A stretch of 64,000 nucleotides of DNA from Vibrio qingdaonensis. GTDB lineage: Bacteria; Pseudomonadota; Gammaproteobacteria; Enterobacterales; Vibrionaceae. Positions 52,516 through 61,138 of the stretch are shown here, in pieces; within the stretch, counting starts at the first letter, position 1, and each line of letters opens with the position of its first letter. Position numbers and translations under genes: made by a program. The notes beneath the pieces were generated by a model. It was not told the DNA's origin, did not search any database, and worked only from the letters and a program-made list of their open reading frames with translations. The stretch lies in assembly GCF_026191675.1 (NCBI RefSeq), contig NZ_JAKRRY010000025.1, positions 18,272 to 82,271 of the forward strand, written 5' to 3'.

Positions 52516-53736
52516 TTGCAAGTCTATCTTGTCGGTGGTGCAGTGCGCGATCAATTACTCAAGCTTGATGTCTATGATAAAGATTGGGTTGTGGTCGGCG
52601 CCACACCAGAACAAATGCTTAATGCGGGTTTTCAAGCCGTTGGTAAAGACTTTCCTGTCTTCCTACACCCAAAGAACAAACAAGAGCATGCGCTTGCTCG
52701 TACAGAGCGAAAATCCGGGCATGGCTACACGGGTTTTGAGTGCTTTTCTTCCCCCGATGTGACATTAGAAGAAGATCTGCAACGCCGTGATCTCACTATT
52801 AATGCCATGGCACAAAACCAACAGGACGATATCATCGATCCTTATCAAGGGCGCCTAGACCTTGAACTGCGTGTATTGCGCCATGTTTCCCCTGCGTTTG
52901 TCGACGATCCGTTACGAGTACTACGCGTCGCTCGCTTTGCGGCGAAGTTAGCACACTTAGGTTTTACCGTCGCGCCAGAAACCTTGTCTTTGATGCAGCG
53001 CATTGTCGATGATGGTGAACTCGCACACCTAACGCCAGAGCGGGTTTGGCAAGAGTGGCACAAGTCACTATCCGCGCCGCACCCAGAGGTTTTTCTTGAT
53101 ATCCTGCGACAGTGTGGCGCACTCAAGGTTGTATTACCTGAGATTGATGCTCTATTTGGCGTCCCACAACCAGAAAAATGGCATCCGGAAATAGATACTG
53201 GCATCCACACGTTATTAGTGGCTCAACAAGCGAGTAAATTGAGTACGGAGACGACCATTCGTTTTGCAGCTCAAGTTCACGATTTAGGCAAGGGCGTCAC
53301 ACCTCGCGACGAATGGCCAAGCCATAAACTGCACTGCCACACTGGACAAAAGCTGATTAAACAGCTGTGCCAACGCGTTCGAGTGCCAAATGAATACCGA
53401 GACCTTGCTCTCGCCGTGTGTGCTCAGCACTCTAATATCCACCGTGCGCATGAGCTTAAACCCGCGACTTTTGTGAAAATATTTTCGCAACTGGATGTAT
53501 GGCGAAAACCGGCAAAACTTGCGCAAGTTTTATTGTGTTGTGAAGCTGACCATAGAGGGAGAAAAGGTCTTGAAAACCAGCCTTACCGACAAGCAGAAAG
53601 AGTAAAGCAAGCCTATCACGCCGCCATTAACGTGAATGTACAAACCATCATTGCTGATGGCTTTAAAGGCCAAGCAATTAGAGAAGAGCTAGAGAAGCGC
53701 AAAACAAGCGCCATTGCTGAAGCGCTAAGAAGCTAA
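52516..53736 (+). CDS. cca: CCA-adding tRNA nucleotidyltransferase, multifunctional
   Basis: Adds or repairs CCA at tRNA 3' ends. 406 residues: an N-terminal class II nucleotidyltransferase head (QVYLVGGAVRDQLL, catalytic DKD at 21-23, RRDLTINAMA, DPLRVLRVARFAAKL) and a C-terminal HD domain (FAAQVHDLGKG, HxxxG-HTG pattern) with phosphatase/phosphodiesterase activities in E. coli. It starts with TTG (52516), supported by GGGGAG 6 bases upstream and the exact family N-terminus. The last codons and stop are inside an 8-bp tandem repeat. Confidence 0.95.
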   Translation: MQVYLVGGAVRDQLLKLDVYDKDWVVVGATPEQMLNAGFQAVGKDFPVFLHPKNKQEHALARTERKSGHGYTGFECFSSPDVTLEEDLQRRDLTINAMAQNQQDDIIDPYQGRLDLELRVLRHVSPAFVDDPLRVLRVARFAAKLAHLGFTVAPETLSLMQRIVDDGELAHLTPERVWQEWHKSLSAPHPEVFLDILRQCGALKVVLPEIDALFGVPQPEKWHPEIDTGIHTLLVAQQASKLSTETTIRFAAQVHDLGKGVTPRDEWPSHKLHCHTGQKLIKQLCQRVRVPNEYRDLALAVCAQHSNIHRAHELKPATFVKIFSQLDVWRKPAKLAQVLLCCEADHRGRKGLENQPYRQAERVKQAYHAAINVNVQTIIADGFKGQAIREELEKRKTSAIAEALRS

Positions 53737-53755
53737 GAAGCTAAGAAGCTAAGAA
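53724..53755 (+). repeat. four tandem 8-bp units across the cca stop codon
   Basis: GCTAAGAA is repeated four times without interruption. The cca stop TAA is formed by the second unit (53734-53736). Any array of two or more units keeps the same C-terminus; a single unit would extend the protein by about 16 residues to a TGA near 53800. Confidence 0.95.
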
Positions 53756-53846
53756 TAAACATCATCTATACCGACCAAATCGTCGATCTTGAGTCGCCAT
53801 GAACGCTGGCAACCTAATGACTAGGTGCCAGCAATATCATGCCTGA

Positions 53847-54650
53847 TTAACTCATCAGCAAAAATGCAAACAGTCCCACACCTAACAGTAATCGATAGAT
53901 GACAAACGGCATCATTCCCATGCGAGAAATGAGCTTCAAGAAATAGTGAATGCAGATATAAGCACTGATAAACGAGACCACGATGCCCGTTAACAAGTAG
54001 CCCGCATGTATCGGTTCAGAGCCTGTCACCAATTTCAAACCTAAGTAAGCGCCCGCTAAGGTAATAATAGGGATCGACATTAAAAACGAGAATCGAGCCG
54101 CCGCTTCGCGAGTAAAACCTAAATATAAAGCCGCTGTAATTGTCGCTCCTGAGCGTGACGTACCCGGAATGATCGCCATCGCTTGAGCAAGACCAATAAA
54201 CAAGGCTTTTTTCCAGCCCGCTTGGTACTCATCCGCATTTTGTTTGGCATGCTTGTCTACCCACCATAATAACAAACCAAAGATAATCGTAGTGGTGGCA
54301 ATCACGTAGGCACTACGTAGATACAATTCGATGAGATCTTTCATCAGTAAGCCAAAGATACAAGCTGGGATCGTCGCTAAGACAATCATCCATGCCAGTT
54401 TTGATTCCTTACTGCGCTCGCCCTTAAAGATCGAAGCAAACAAGGCCCGAAATAGGGTAACCACTTCTTTTCTAAAATAGATAACCACGGCGGCTAACGT
54501 ACCCACATGCACCGCAACATCAAAAGCGAGCCCTTGGTCTTCCCAGCCAAGAATGGCGGAAGGTAAGATCAAATGCGCAGAACTGGAGATAGGTAAGAAT
54601 TCCGTTAACCCTTGAATAAGGGCCAAAATAAAGGCTTCAAAATAACTCAT
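53847..54650 (-). CDS. uppP: undecaprenyl-diphosphate phosphatase (UppP/BacA)
   Basis: A 267-residue membrane enzyme that recycles undecaprenyl diphosphate to the monophosphate for wall and glycan synthesis; overexpression gives bacitracin resistance. Both active-site motifs are present: GLTEFLPISSSAHLIL near the N-terminus and IPGTSRSGATITAALYLG in the centre. About eight hydrophobic segments. It ends convergent to cca, with a bulged stem (53805-53832) between them. Confidence 0.96.
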   Translation of the reverse strand: MSYFEAFILALIQGLTEFLPISSSAHLILPSAILGWEDQGLAFDVAVHVGTLAAVVIYFRKEVVTLFRALFASIFKGERSKESKLAWMIVLATIPACIFGLLMKDLIELYLRSAYVIATTTIIFGLLLWWVDKHAKQNADEYQAGWKKALFIGLAQAMAIIPGTSRSGATITAALYLGFTREAAARFSFLMSIPIITLAGAYLGLKLVTGSEPIHAGYLLTGIVVSFISAYICIHYFLKLISRMGMMPFVIYRLLLGVGLFAFLLMS

Positions 54651-54666
54651 TACTATTTACTACCAA

Positions 54667-55149
54667 CTAAAATTGAAAATCGATTTTTCTAAGTGCTACC
54701 GGATCTGACATTGTCTCTAAGATCTGACCGACAGTGCGACCATCATTCGGGATCACCAAGTTCGGATCTAGATCATACAGAGGCTGTGTGACAAATGAAT
54801 ATTTAAAAATATCTTCACGCGGTACAAATGGTTTCTTTTGTGAGATTTCATTTCCAAACAACAAGATATCAAGATCAATAGTGCGATCTTGAAACTTGGC
54901 GGCATCCACATCACGTCCCCACTTCACCTCGATCTCTCTTAGTGCAGCGCTGAGTTCCGTCAACGTTAATGTGGTATCCAGACGAACCACCATATTGAAA
55001 AAATCGTTGCCAGAGAAACCAAAAGATTCACAAGCGTATACTGGCGAGTAGTGCAGGTTCTTGGTGATCAGCGATAATTCATGGCACGCGGCGCGAATGT
55101 GTTTCTCACGTTGCACATTCGAACCAATACCAATAAAGGCGGTGATCAT
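54667..55149 (-). CDS. folK: HPPK: 2-amino-4-hydroxy-6-hydroxymethyldihydropteridine diphosphokinase
   Basis: Transfers pyrophosphate from ATP to the pterin alcohol, the step before dihydropteroate synthase. 160 residues: AFIGIGSNVQREKHI (pterin-binding N-terminus), YSPVYACESFGFSGNDFFNMVVRLDT, EVKWGRDVDAAKFQDRTIDLDILLFG (ATP/metal signature DxD) and VPREDIFKYSFVTQPLYDLDP. It overlaps the end of folB by 4 bases (ATGA) and so forms a folB-folK unit carrying two consecutive folate steps. Confidence 0.96.
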   Translation of the reverse strand: MITAFIGIGSNVQREKHIRAACHELSLITKNLHYSPVYACESFGFSGNDFFNMVVRLDTTLTLTELSAALREIEVKWGRDVDAAKFQDRTIDLDILLFGNEISQKKPFVPREDIFKYSFVTQPLYDLDPNLVIPNDGRTVGQILETMSDPVALRKIDFQF

Positions 55150-55505
55150 GCCTCGCCTCGTTCAATCACCACGCCTACGCCTTTGGCCTGTGCGACCGCC
55201 CCAGGCTTAGTTAAACGAATCTTAACCCAAGGCACAGAGAATTGCGTTTGAATAAGAGTAGCCACTTCTTCAGCCACACGCTCAACCAACAGAAAACGCC
55301 CCGTTTCAATATGCTCAAGGACTGCAGTGCAGACTTGCGAGTAATCAAGCGCATCTTCAACATTGTCACTTTTCCCGGCTGGCGCATTATCGTGTGCCAT
55401 TTCAATATCTAGAACCAACTTCTGTTTGATTTCTTGCTCCCAGTCATACACTCCGATAGTGGTAATGACTTCAAGTTGCTCGATAAATACTTTGTCCAAT
55501 GCCAT
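55146..55505 (-). CDS. folB: dihydroneopterin aldolase
   Basis: Converts dihydroneopterin to the hydroxymethylpterin used by FolK, and can epimerise it. 119 residues: MALDKVFIEQLEVITTIGVYDWEQEIKQKLVLDIEMAHD (catalytic Tyr in GVYDWE), DYSQVCTAVLEHIETGRFLLVERVAEEVA (pterin-binding Glu) and IRLTKPGAV (catalytic Lys). The start at 55505 is chosen over 55583 by homology and AAGGAC 7 bases upstream. Divergent from plsY; the folB-folK stop/start overlap implies coupled translation. Confidence 0.96.
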   Translation of the reverse strand: MALDKVFIEQLEVITTIGVYDWEQEIKQKLVLDIEMAHDNAPAGKSDNVEDALDYSQVCTAVLEHIETGRFLLVERVAEEVATLIQTQFSVPWVKIRLTKPGAVAQAKGVGVVIERGEA

Positions 55506-55610
55506 GATTTGTCCTTTATTAGAGGTCGGATACCCATTTGCTGGGAAAAAACGTACTATTGCCGATATGATATCAGTCCCCATTGATAATTTCTTGAGAA
55601 AAGGTATGCA

Positions 55611-56207
55611 ATGACACCGTTAGCGCTCGCTATGATCATCATCGCTTATTTGCTCGGCTCAGTGTCGAGTGCAGTGCTGATCTGCCGTCTACTACGCCTA
55701 CCTGACCCTAGAACTGTCGGCTCGCAAAACCCTGGTGCAACCAATGTACTAAGGTTGGGAGGCAAAGGTGCCGCCGTGGCGGTGTTACTCTGCGATATGC
55801 TCAAAGGCACGATCCCTGTCTGGAGTGGTTACTACTTTAATATCGACCCTGTCATTCTAGGCGTCATTGCGATTGCCGCTTGCTTGGGGCATATGTACCC
55901 ATTATTTTTCCACTTCAAGGGGGGGAAAGGCGTGGCGACGGCATTGGGGGCGATTGCGCCTATTGGCTGGGATTTAACCGGGCTTATTACAGGTACTTGG
56001 CTATTGGTCGCGTTGATCTTTCGCTATTCCTCGCTCGCCGCCATTACAACGGTCATGCTTGCCCCGGTTTATACCTGGATGGTCAGACCCGTCTTTACTT
56101 TTCCAGTAGCAATGCTGAGTTGCTTAATCATTTTGCGCCACCATCAAAATATTCGACGCCTGTTTGATGGAACCGAGCCAAAAGTAGGACAAAAAAAGGC
56201 ACCGTAA
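55611..56207 (+). CDS. plsY: glycerol-3-phosphate acyltransferase PlsY
   Basis: Uses acyl-phosphate to acylate glycerol-3-phosphate in phospholipid synthesis. A 198-residue membrane protein with five hydrophobic segments. Three active-site loops: LLGSVSSAVLICRLLRLPDPRTVGSQNPGATNVLR, FKGGKGVATALGA and the HHQNIRRLFDGTE end. Divergent from folB. The stop falls inside the hairpin used by the next gene on the opposite strand. Confidence 0.96.
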   Translation: MTPLALAMIIIAYLLGSVSSAVLICRLLRLPDPRTVGSQNPGATNVLRLGGKGAAVAVLLCDMLKGTIPVWSGYYFNIDPVILGVIAIAACLGHMYPLFFHFKGGKGVATALGAIAPIGWDLTGLITGTWLLVALIFRYSSLAAITTVMLAPVYTWMVRPVFTFPVAMLSCLIILRHHQNIRRLFDGTEPKVGQKKAP

Positions 56208-56215
56208 ACGGTGCC
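56191..56215 (-). terminator. terminator for the alpha/beta hydrolase gene
   Basis: GGCACCGT / ACGGTGCC, an 8-bp stem, followed on the minus strand by seven Ts (56191-56197). It overlaps the last codons of plsY. Confidence 0.85.
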
Positions 56216-56237
56216 TCGTCATGCCTATCTTACTGAA

Positions 56238-57050
56238 TTAGGCGTGCTGAGCTAAAAACTCAACAAGTTTGTTGGTCACCAATTCTGGTTGCTCTAGGTT
56301 ACTAATATGTCCTGCGGCTGGGATCACCATGAGTTCACTGCCTGAAACCAAATCCTGCATCAAATAAGACTCGAGTACCGGCCTTGGCTTATCTTCTGCT
56401 CCTACCGCGATAAGGGTAGGCAGAGCAAACTTTTCAATTTCATCACATAGATCGCGTCGCCCAAAGACCATCCGCCCGATACGAGCGATCTCAACAGCCT
56501 GCTCGCCTTGCACCTTCGACAATTGAGTCGCGAACTCATCAACCAATTTAGGTGTTGTATTTTTAGCATCTTGCGCAAAAAACATGGGTACAACCGCTTC
56601 TAATATTGGCTTTGGCACCGCTCTAACTTGCGTAATGGTGTCGAGCATCGCAAAGTATTTGGTATGCATAACTTCAGGTTCTAACCCAACAAACGTATCC
56701 ATCATGACCAAACTTTTTACACGAGATGGTGCAAGAGCTGTCAGCTCTGCGCCCCACATACCGCCGACAGACAAACCGACAATAGAGAAGGATTCTACCT
56801 CTAACTCATCCATTAGAGCCAAAATATGTTCGGCATAGTTTGTTAGATTACGCATAGAGGCGGGCGCTGACTCTGATTCTCCATGAGACCATAAATCAGG
56901 CACAATACAGCGATAATGTTGACTCAGCACTTCAATTTGAGGGGCCCACATTTTGCTATCCCATAAATAACTATGCCCGAAAATGACAACAGGTCCGGAG
57001 CCTATATCTTGATAAGCCATCGTATGGCCATCAATAGAAAACTGCTTCAT
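56238..57050 (-). CDS. alpha/beta hydrolase
   Basis: A 270-residue cytosolic alpha/beta-hydrolase. Nucleophile elbow GLSVGG with S94, acid D220 (VGAEDKP) and H248 (PAAGHISNLEQP) form a complete triad; the oxyanion-hole stretch is FGHSYLWDSKMW. It resembles beta-ketoadipate enol-lactonase or MenH-like esterases, but no pathway genes are nearby and the substrate is open. Lies between plsY and tsaD, after the tsaD terminator. Confidence 0.88.
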   Translation of the reverse strand: MKQFSIDGHTMAYQDIGSGPVVIFGHSYLWDSKMWAPQIEVLSQHYRCIVPDLWSHGESESAPASMRNLTNYAEHILALMDELEVESFSIVGLSVGGMWGAELTALAPSRVKSLVMMDTFVGLEPEVMHTKYFAMLDTITQVRAVPKPILEAVVPMFFAQDAKNTTPKLVDEFATQLSKVQGEQAVEIARIGRMVFGRRDLCDEIEKFALPTLIAVGAEDKPRPVLESYLMQDLVSGSELMVIPAAGHISNLEQPELVTNKLVEFLAQHA

Positions 57051-57147
57051 GTTTCTTTATTCCCTATGTTTTTCGCTAATGTCGTTTTCACTAATGTAAC
57101 ACGTTTGCTTCGTCACAGACCTTAGGCTTTTTGTTTAAAACTGTCAT

Positions 57148-57171
57148 AAAAAAGGCCACTTACGTGACCTT
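57148..57171 (-). terminator. terminator after tsaD
   Basis: AAGGCCAC / GTGACCTT (one G-U pair), loop TTAC, followed on the minus strand by Ts from an A run at 57148-57153. Confidence 0.82.
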
Positions 57172-57231
57172 ATTTCTTAACGTCGCACAATGGTTATCAG
57201 CCACCTTATACTTCGCTCGATTAGTGACTGC

Positions 57232-58248
57232 TCACTTGATCGGCGTTAGCTGATCAATGGGCCAGCGCGGTGTGGCTTCAACCGCCATATCAGCAACATC
57301 GCCATTTTTTAGACGTTGCATCCCCGCATAAGCAATCATCGCACCATTATCGGTACAAAACTCAGTACGTGGGTAATAAACTTCACCACCGACTTTTTTT
57401 GCTAGCGCTTCAAGCTCTTGGCGCAAAAAGGTATTCGCACTCACGCCACCTGCAATCACGATACGCTTCATGCCTGTTTGCTTTAGTGCACGCTTACATT
57501 TTATCGCCAATGTATCGCACACGGCTTCCTGAAACGCGTAGGCAATATCAGCGCGAGTCTGCTCATCATCATCGTTCGCCCTAATCGTATTCGCCGCAAA
57601 CGTTTTAAGACCGGAAAAGCTCATATCCAAACCCGGCCTGTCTGTCATCGGTCGTGGGAACTTAAAGCGCCCTTTTGTCCCTTTGTCCGCAAGCTTAGAC
57701 AATAAAGGTCCGCCCGGGTAATCCAACCCCATCAGCTTCGCGGTTTTATCAAAGGCTTCCCCGGCGGCATCATCAATCGACTCACCCAAGATCTTGTAGT
57801 CACCAATACCATTGACTTCAACGATCATGGTATGACCGCCAGAGACTAACAAAGCAATAAAAGGGAATGGCGGTGGGTTATCTTCTAGCATCGGTGCCAA
57901 TAAGTGCCCTTCCATATGATGCACTGGCACCGCAGGAACCCCCCAAGCGTAAGCCATACTACGGCCAATTGTCGTGCCAACCAACAACGCGCCGACCAAC
58001 CCTGGACCGGAAGTATAAGCAACACCATCAAGATCCTTTGGCGTTAAATTGGCTTCGGCTAATGCCGCTTTGATCAACGGGATCGTTTTTTTAACGTGAT
58101 CACGAGACGCCAATTCAGGTACGACACCTCCGTAATCAGCGTGCAATTTCACTTGGCTATAAAGTTGGTGTGAGAGTAAACCTTTTTCATCATCATAGAT
58201 GGCAATACCAGTTTCATCACAAGAGGTTTCAATACCTAGAATGCGCAT
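57232..58248 (-). CDS. tsaD: tRNA N6-adenosine threonylcarbamoyltransferase TsaD
   Basis: Catalytic subunit for t6A37 modification of ANN-decoding tRNAs, working with TsaB and TsaE. 338 residues. ASKHA ATPase fold with ILGIETSCDETGIAIYDDE, GGVVPELASRDH, the metal-binding H111 and H115 (HHMEGH), LLVSGGHTMIV, DDAAGEAFDK and GGVSANTFLR. It is divergent from rpsU, which is the conserved gcp-rpsU arrangement. Confidence 0.97.
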   Translation of the reverse strand: MRILGIETSCDETGIAIYDDEKGLLSHQLYSQVKLHADYGGVVPELASRDHVKKTIPLIKAALAEANLTPKDLDGVAYTSGPGLVGALLVGTTIGRSMAYAWGVPAVPVHHMEGHLLAPMLEDNPPPFPFIALLVSGGHTMIVEVNGIGDYKILGESIDDAAGEAFDKTAKLMGLDYPGGPLLSKLADKGTKGRFKFPRPMTDRPGLDMSFSGLKTFAANTIRANDDDEQTRADIAYAFQEAVCDTLAIKCKRALKQTGMKRIVIAGGVSANTFLRQELEALAKKVGGEVYYPRTEFCTDNGAMIAYAGMQRLKNGDVADMAVEATPRWPIDQLTPIK

Positions 58249-58480
58249 AATGTTCTCGACTTATTTCGAAATTGGCGCAATATTACCTCGTCATCGCGTC
58301 TCAAACAAATTTTGTACAAGACATAGGCGGAAAAGTGCTTTACAAAGCCTATCTGATCGGATTAAAATTCCGCACCATTTTTGATTTAGCTGGTTTACCG
58401 CTTAGAACTAAGGGAATCCTTAGCCCTAACAACAAAAGCACCAGCATTAATGAACAGTTAAACCCTGAGGTGAAAGGCAT

Positions 58481-58696
58481 ATGCCAGTAGTTAAAGTACG
58501 TGAAAACGAACCGTTCGACGTTGCACTACGTCGTTTCAAGCGCTCTTGCGAAAAAGCAGGTATCCTTTCTGAAGTGCGTCGTCGTGAGCACTATGAAAAA
58601 CCTACTACAGTACGCAAACGCGCTAAAGCAGCTGCTCAAAAGCGTCACGCTAAGAAGCTAGCTCGCGAAAACGCACGTCGCGTTCGCCTGTACTAA
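58481..58696 (+). CDS. rpsU: 30S ribosomal protein S21
   Basis: A 71-residue basic protein needed for initiation: [47 protein letters not shown] and a lysine/arginine-rich C-terminus. First gene of the macromolecular-synthesis operon. A short hairpin (CTAAGG-GAAT-CCTTAG, 58408-58423) lies in the leader. AAAGGC precedes the ATG. I found no clear LexA box like the one in the E. coli operon. Confidence 0.98.
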
Positions 58697-58723
58697 TAAC
58701 TAGGTCCCAGTAGGAATTTAGTT

Positions 58724-59167
58724 ATGGCTCTTATTGAACAACTCAAAGAAGAGCAAAAAATTGCGATGAAAGCCAAGGACAAAGCTCGCCTTGGCACTAT
58801 TCGTTTAGCCTTGTCAGCTATTAAGCAACGTGAAGTCGACGAACGGATTACTCTGAACGACGACGACATCCTTGCTATCCTGACAAAAATGGTTAAACAA
58901 CGTCGCGATTCTGTCTCTCAGTTTGAAGCTGCGAATCGTCAAGATCTAGCGGATGCAGAGAAAGCCGAAATTACCGTTCTTGAGGACTTTATGCCTCAAC
59001 CACTGACGGAAGATGAAGTAACAGCACTTATTGTTAGCGCTATTGCCGAATCAGATGCAGCTGGCATGCAAGACATGGGCAAAGTAATGGGCGTGCTGAA
59101 GCCGCAAATTCAAGGCCGAGCAGACATGGGGAAAGTAAGTGGTTTAGTTCGCGCTAAACTGGCTTAG
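58724..59167 (+). CDS. yqeY: YqeY/GatB-like domain protein
   Basis: A 147-residue helical protein similar to the C-terminal domain of GatB (YqeY family): LKEEQKIAMKAKDKARLGTIRLALSAIKQREVDER, then MVKQRRDSVSQFEAANRQDLADAEKAEI and DMGKVMGVLKPQIQGRADMGKVSGLVRAKL. It probably interacts with tRNA or ribosome-associated factors; the role in vivo is not proven. It sits between rpsU and dnaG, the usual insertion in Vibrio compared with E. coli. Confidence 0.95.
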   Translation: MALIEQLKEEQKIAMKAKDKARLGTIRLALSAIKQREVDERITLNDDDILAILTKMVKQRRDSVSQFEAANRQDLADAEKAEITVLEDFMPQPLTEDEVTALIVSAIAESDAAGMQDMGKVMGVLKPQIQGRADMGKVSGLVRAKLA

Positions 59168-59186
59168 TCACCCAACCAAATTGCAG

Positions 59187-59222
59187 CAAGCCGTGCTATC
59201 CTCTGGAGTGCACGGCTTGTTT
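59187..59222 (+). terminator. attenuator hairpin between yqeY and dnaG
   Basis: CAAGCCGTGC / GCACGGCTTG, a 10-bp stem with a 13-base loop, then TTTG. This is the position of the known internal terminator before dnaG in E. coli, which keeps primase low. Confidence 0.75.
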
Positions 59223-59283
59223 GTATCTCAACCCTAATAAAAGGGTGATATCTTTCTTGTAAACGTTTCTTGTAAAAGGTTTT

Positions 59284-61041
59284 ATGTCCGGAATTATTCC
59301 TCGCCACTTTATTGACGATCTATTAGCTCGACTGGATATTGTCGATATTGTTGACGCGCGTGTAAAACTGAAAAAACAAGGCAAGAACTACGGCGCATGC
59401 TGTCCCTTCCATAACGAAAAAACCCCCTCTTTTAGCGTGAGCCAAGAGAAGCAGTTCTACCACTGCTTTGGCTGTGGCGTACATGGTAATGCCATTGATT
59501 TCCTTATGGAATATGACCGTCTTGAGTTTGTTGAAGCCATTGAAGATCTTGCTTCATCTATCGGGCTGGAAGTACCAAGAGAACAAAGAAACGGCAACAG
59601 CGCTTTCACCAAAGGGCCCACTGCAAACAGTGAACAAAAACGATCCTTATATGATCTTATGACCGCCATTGGGCAGTACTACAAAGATCAATTAAAAGTC
59701 TCGGCAAATAAAATTGCCATCGACTATTTAAAAGGACGTGGGCTTTCTGGTGAAATCGTTCAAAAGTTTGGTATTGGTTATGTTCCCGATGAGTGGGATA
59801 ACGTACGTAAAAACTTTGGCCAACAAAAAGCCACTCAAGACATGCTTGTCTCGGGTGGTATGTTAATAGAGAACGACAAAGGCAACCGCTACGATCGCTT
59901 CCGTGGTCGTATTATGTTTCCTATCAGGGACAAACGTGGACGTGTTATCGGCTTTGGGGGACGTGTTCTCGGCAACGATACACCGAAATACCTCAACTCC
60001 CCTGAAACACCCATTTTCCATAAAGGCAAAGAACTTTACGGCCTTTACGAAGTGCTGCAAGCGTATCGAGAGCCACCTCAGATCCTCGTCGTTGAAGGCT
60101 ATATGGACGTGGTCGCCCTTGCGCAATACGATGTAGATTACTCTGTCGCCTCACTTGGCACCTCCACTACTGGTGATCACCTGCAAGTTTTATTTCGCCA
60201 AACCAATACCGTTGTGTGTTGTTACGATGGTGACCGGGCAGGCCGTGATGCCGCTTGGCGTGCCCTTGAAAATGCTTTACCTCATCTAAAATCAGGCAAT
60301 ACATTAAAATTCCTGTTCTTGCCCGATGGTGAAGATCCGGATAGCTACGTTCGTAAATACGGTAAAGCGGCGCTTGAAGAACAAATTGCGAATGCGACGC
60401 CCCTGTCCTCTTACTTATTCGATAACCTCATTGAATTAAATAAACTCAATCTAGGATCCAATGAAGGTAAGTCTGCATTAAGAGCGCTCTCGAGTGAACT
60501 AATTAATAAGATCCCAGACGTCTACTTCCAAGAGCTATTGGAAAAACGTTTAGATGAGCGTACGGGCTTTGATAATCAATTAAGGCGAGCACGAAAAACG
60601 TCTGTAGAAACGCGACCACAACCGCAGAAAGCGATAAAACGCACCCCTATGCGTGATGTTATCGCTCTACTTTTGCAAAATCCGAGCTATGCTGAAATGG
60701 TACCGGATCTATCCACAGTGAGAGATTTATCACTTCCTGGATTAAATTTATTGGGTGAAGTGGTTGATAAATGTCAAACACACCCCCATATGACTACAGG
60801 TCAACTGCTTGAGCATTGGCGTAATACAAAAAATGAGGCGCTTCTGTCTCGTCTCGCGAGTTGGGATCTCCAGGTCGACGATGACAACCAAGAAGATGTA
60901 TTTATTGACTCATTGGACAGAATACTCGCCCAATGCGTAGAACAACAAATCGAAAACCTGCAGGCTAAAGAAAGAAGCGTCGGCTTATCAGTCGATGAAA
61001 AACGGGAGCTGCTAGCCTTGATGCTAGATTTAAAAGCGTAA
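59284..61041 (+). CDS. dnaG: DNA primase
   Basis: Makes RNA primers at the replication fork. 585 residues. Zinc-binding motif C40-x2-H43 and C61-x2-C64 (CCPFHNEKTPSFSV ... YHCFGCGVHGNAIDF), the central RNA polymerase domain (FRGRIMFPIRDKRGRVIGFGGR, NSPETPIFHKG), TOPRIM acidic residues (LVVEGYMDVVAL and CYDGDRAGRDAA), and a C-terminal DnaB-binding domain (~445-585). The ribosome-binding site is weak, as expected for this gene. Confidence 0.97.
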   Translation: MSGIIPRHFIDDLLARLDIVDIVDARVKLKKQGKNYGACCPFHNEKTPSFSVSQEKQFYHCFGCGVHGNAIDFLMEYDRLEFVEAIEDLASSIGLEVPREQRNGNSAFTKGPTANSEQKRSLYDLMTAIGQYYKDQLKVSANKIAIDYLKGRGLSGEIVQKFGIGYVPDEWDNVRKNFGQQKATQDMLVSGGMLIENDKGNRYDRFRGRIMFPIRDKRGRVIGFGGRVLGNDTPKYLNSPETPIFHKGKELYGLYEVLQAYREPPQILVVEGYMDVVALAQYDVDYSVASLGTSTTGDHLQVLFRQTNTVVCCYDGDRAGRDAAWRALENALPHLKSGNTLKFLFLPDGEDPDSYVRKYGKAALEEQIANATPLSSYLFDNLIELNKLNLGSNEGKSALRALSSELINKIPDVYFQELLEKRLDERTGFDNQLRRARKTSVETRPQPQKAIKRTPMRDVIALLLQNPSYAEMVPDLSTVRDLSLPGLNLLGEVVDKCQTHPHMTTGQLLEHWRNTKNEALLSRLASWDLQVDDDNQEDVFIDSLDRILAQCVEQQIENLQAKERSVGLSVDEKRELLALMLDLKA

Positions 61042-61138
61042 CCCTATTTATTTAGTCAGCAACAAATAAATTTGTTACTATTAATGGTTTGCATTTCGCA
61101 TACTAAACCCTTCACTAGATCTAAGTTGGATATCGTCT

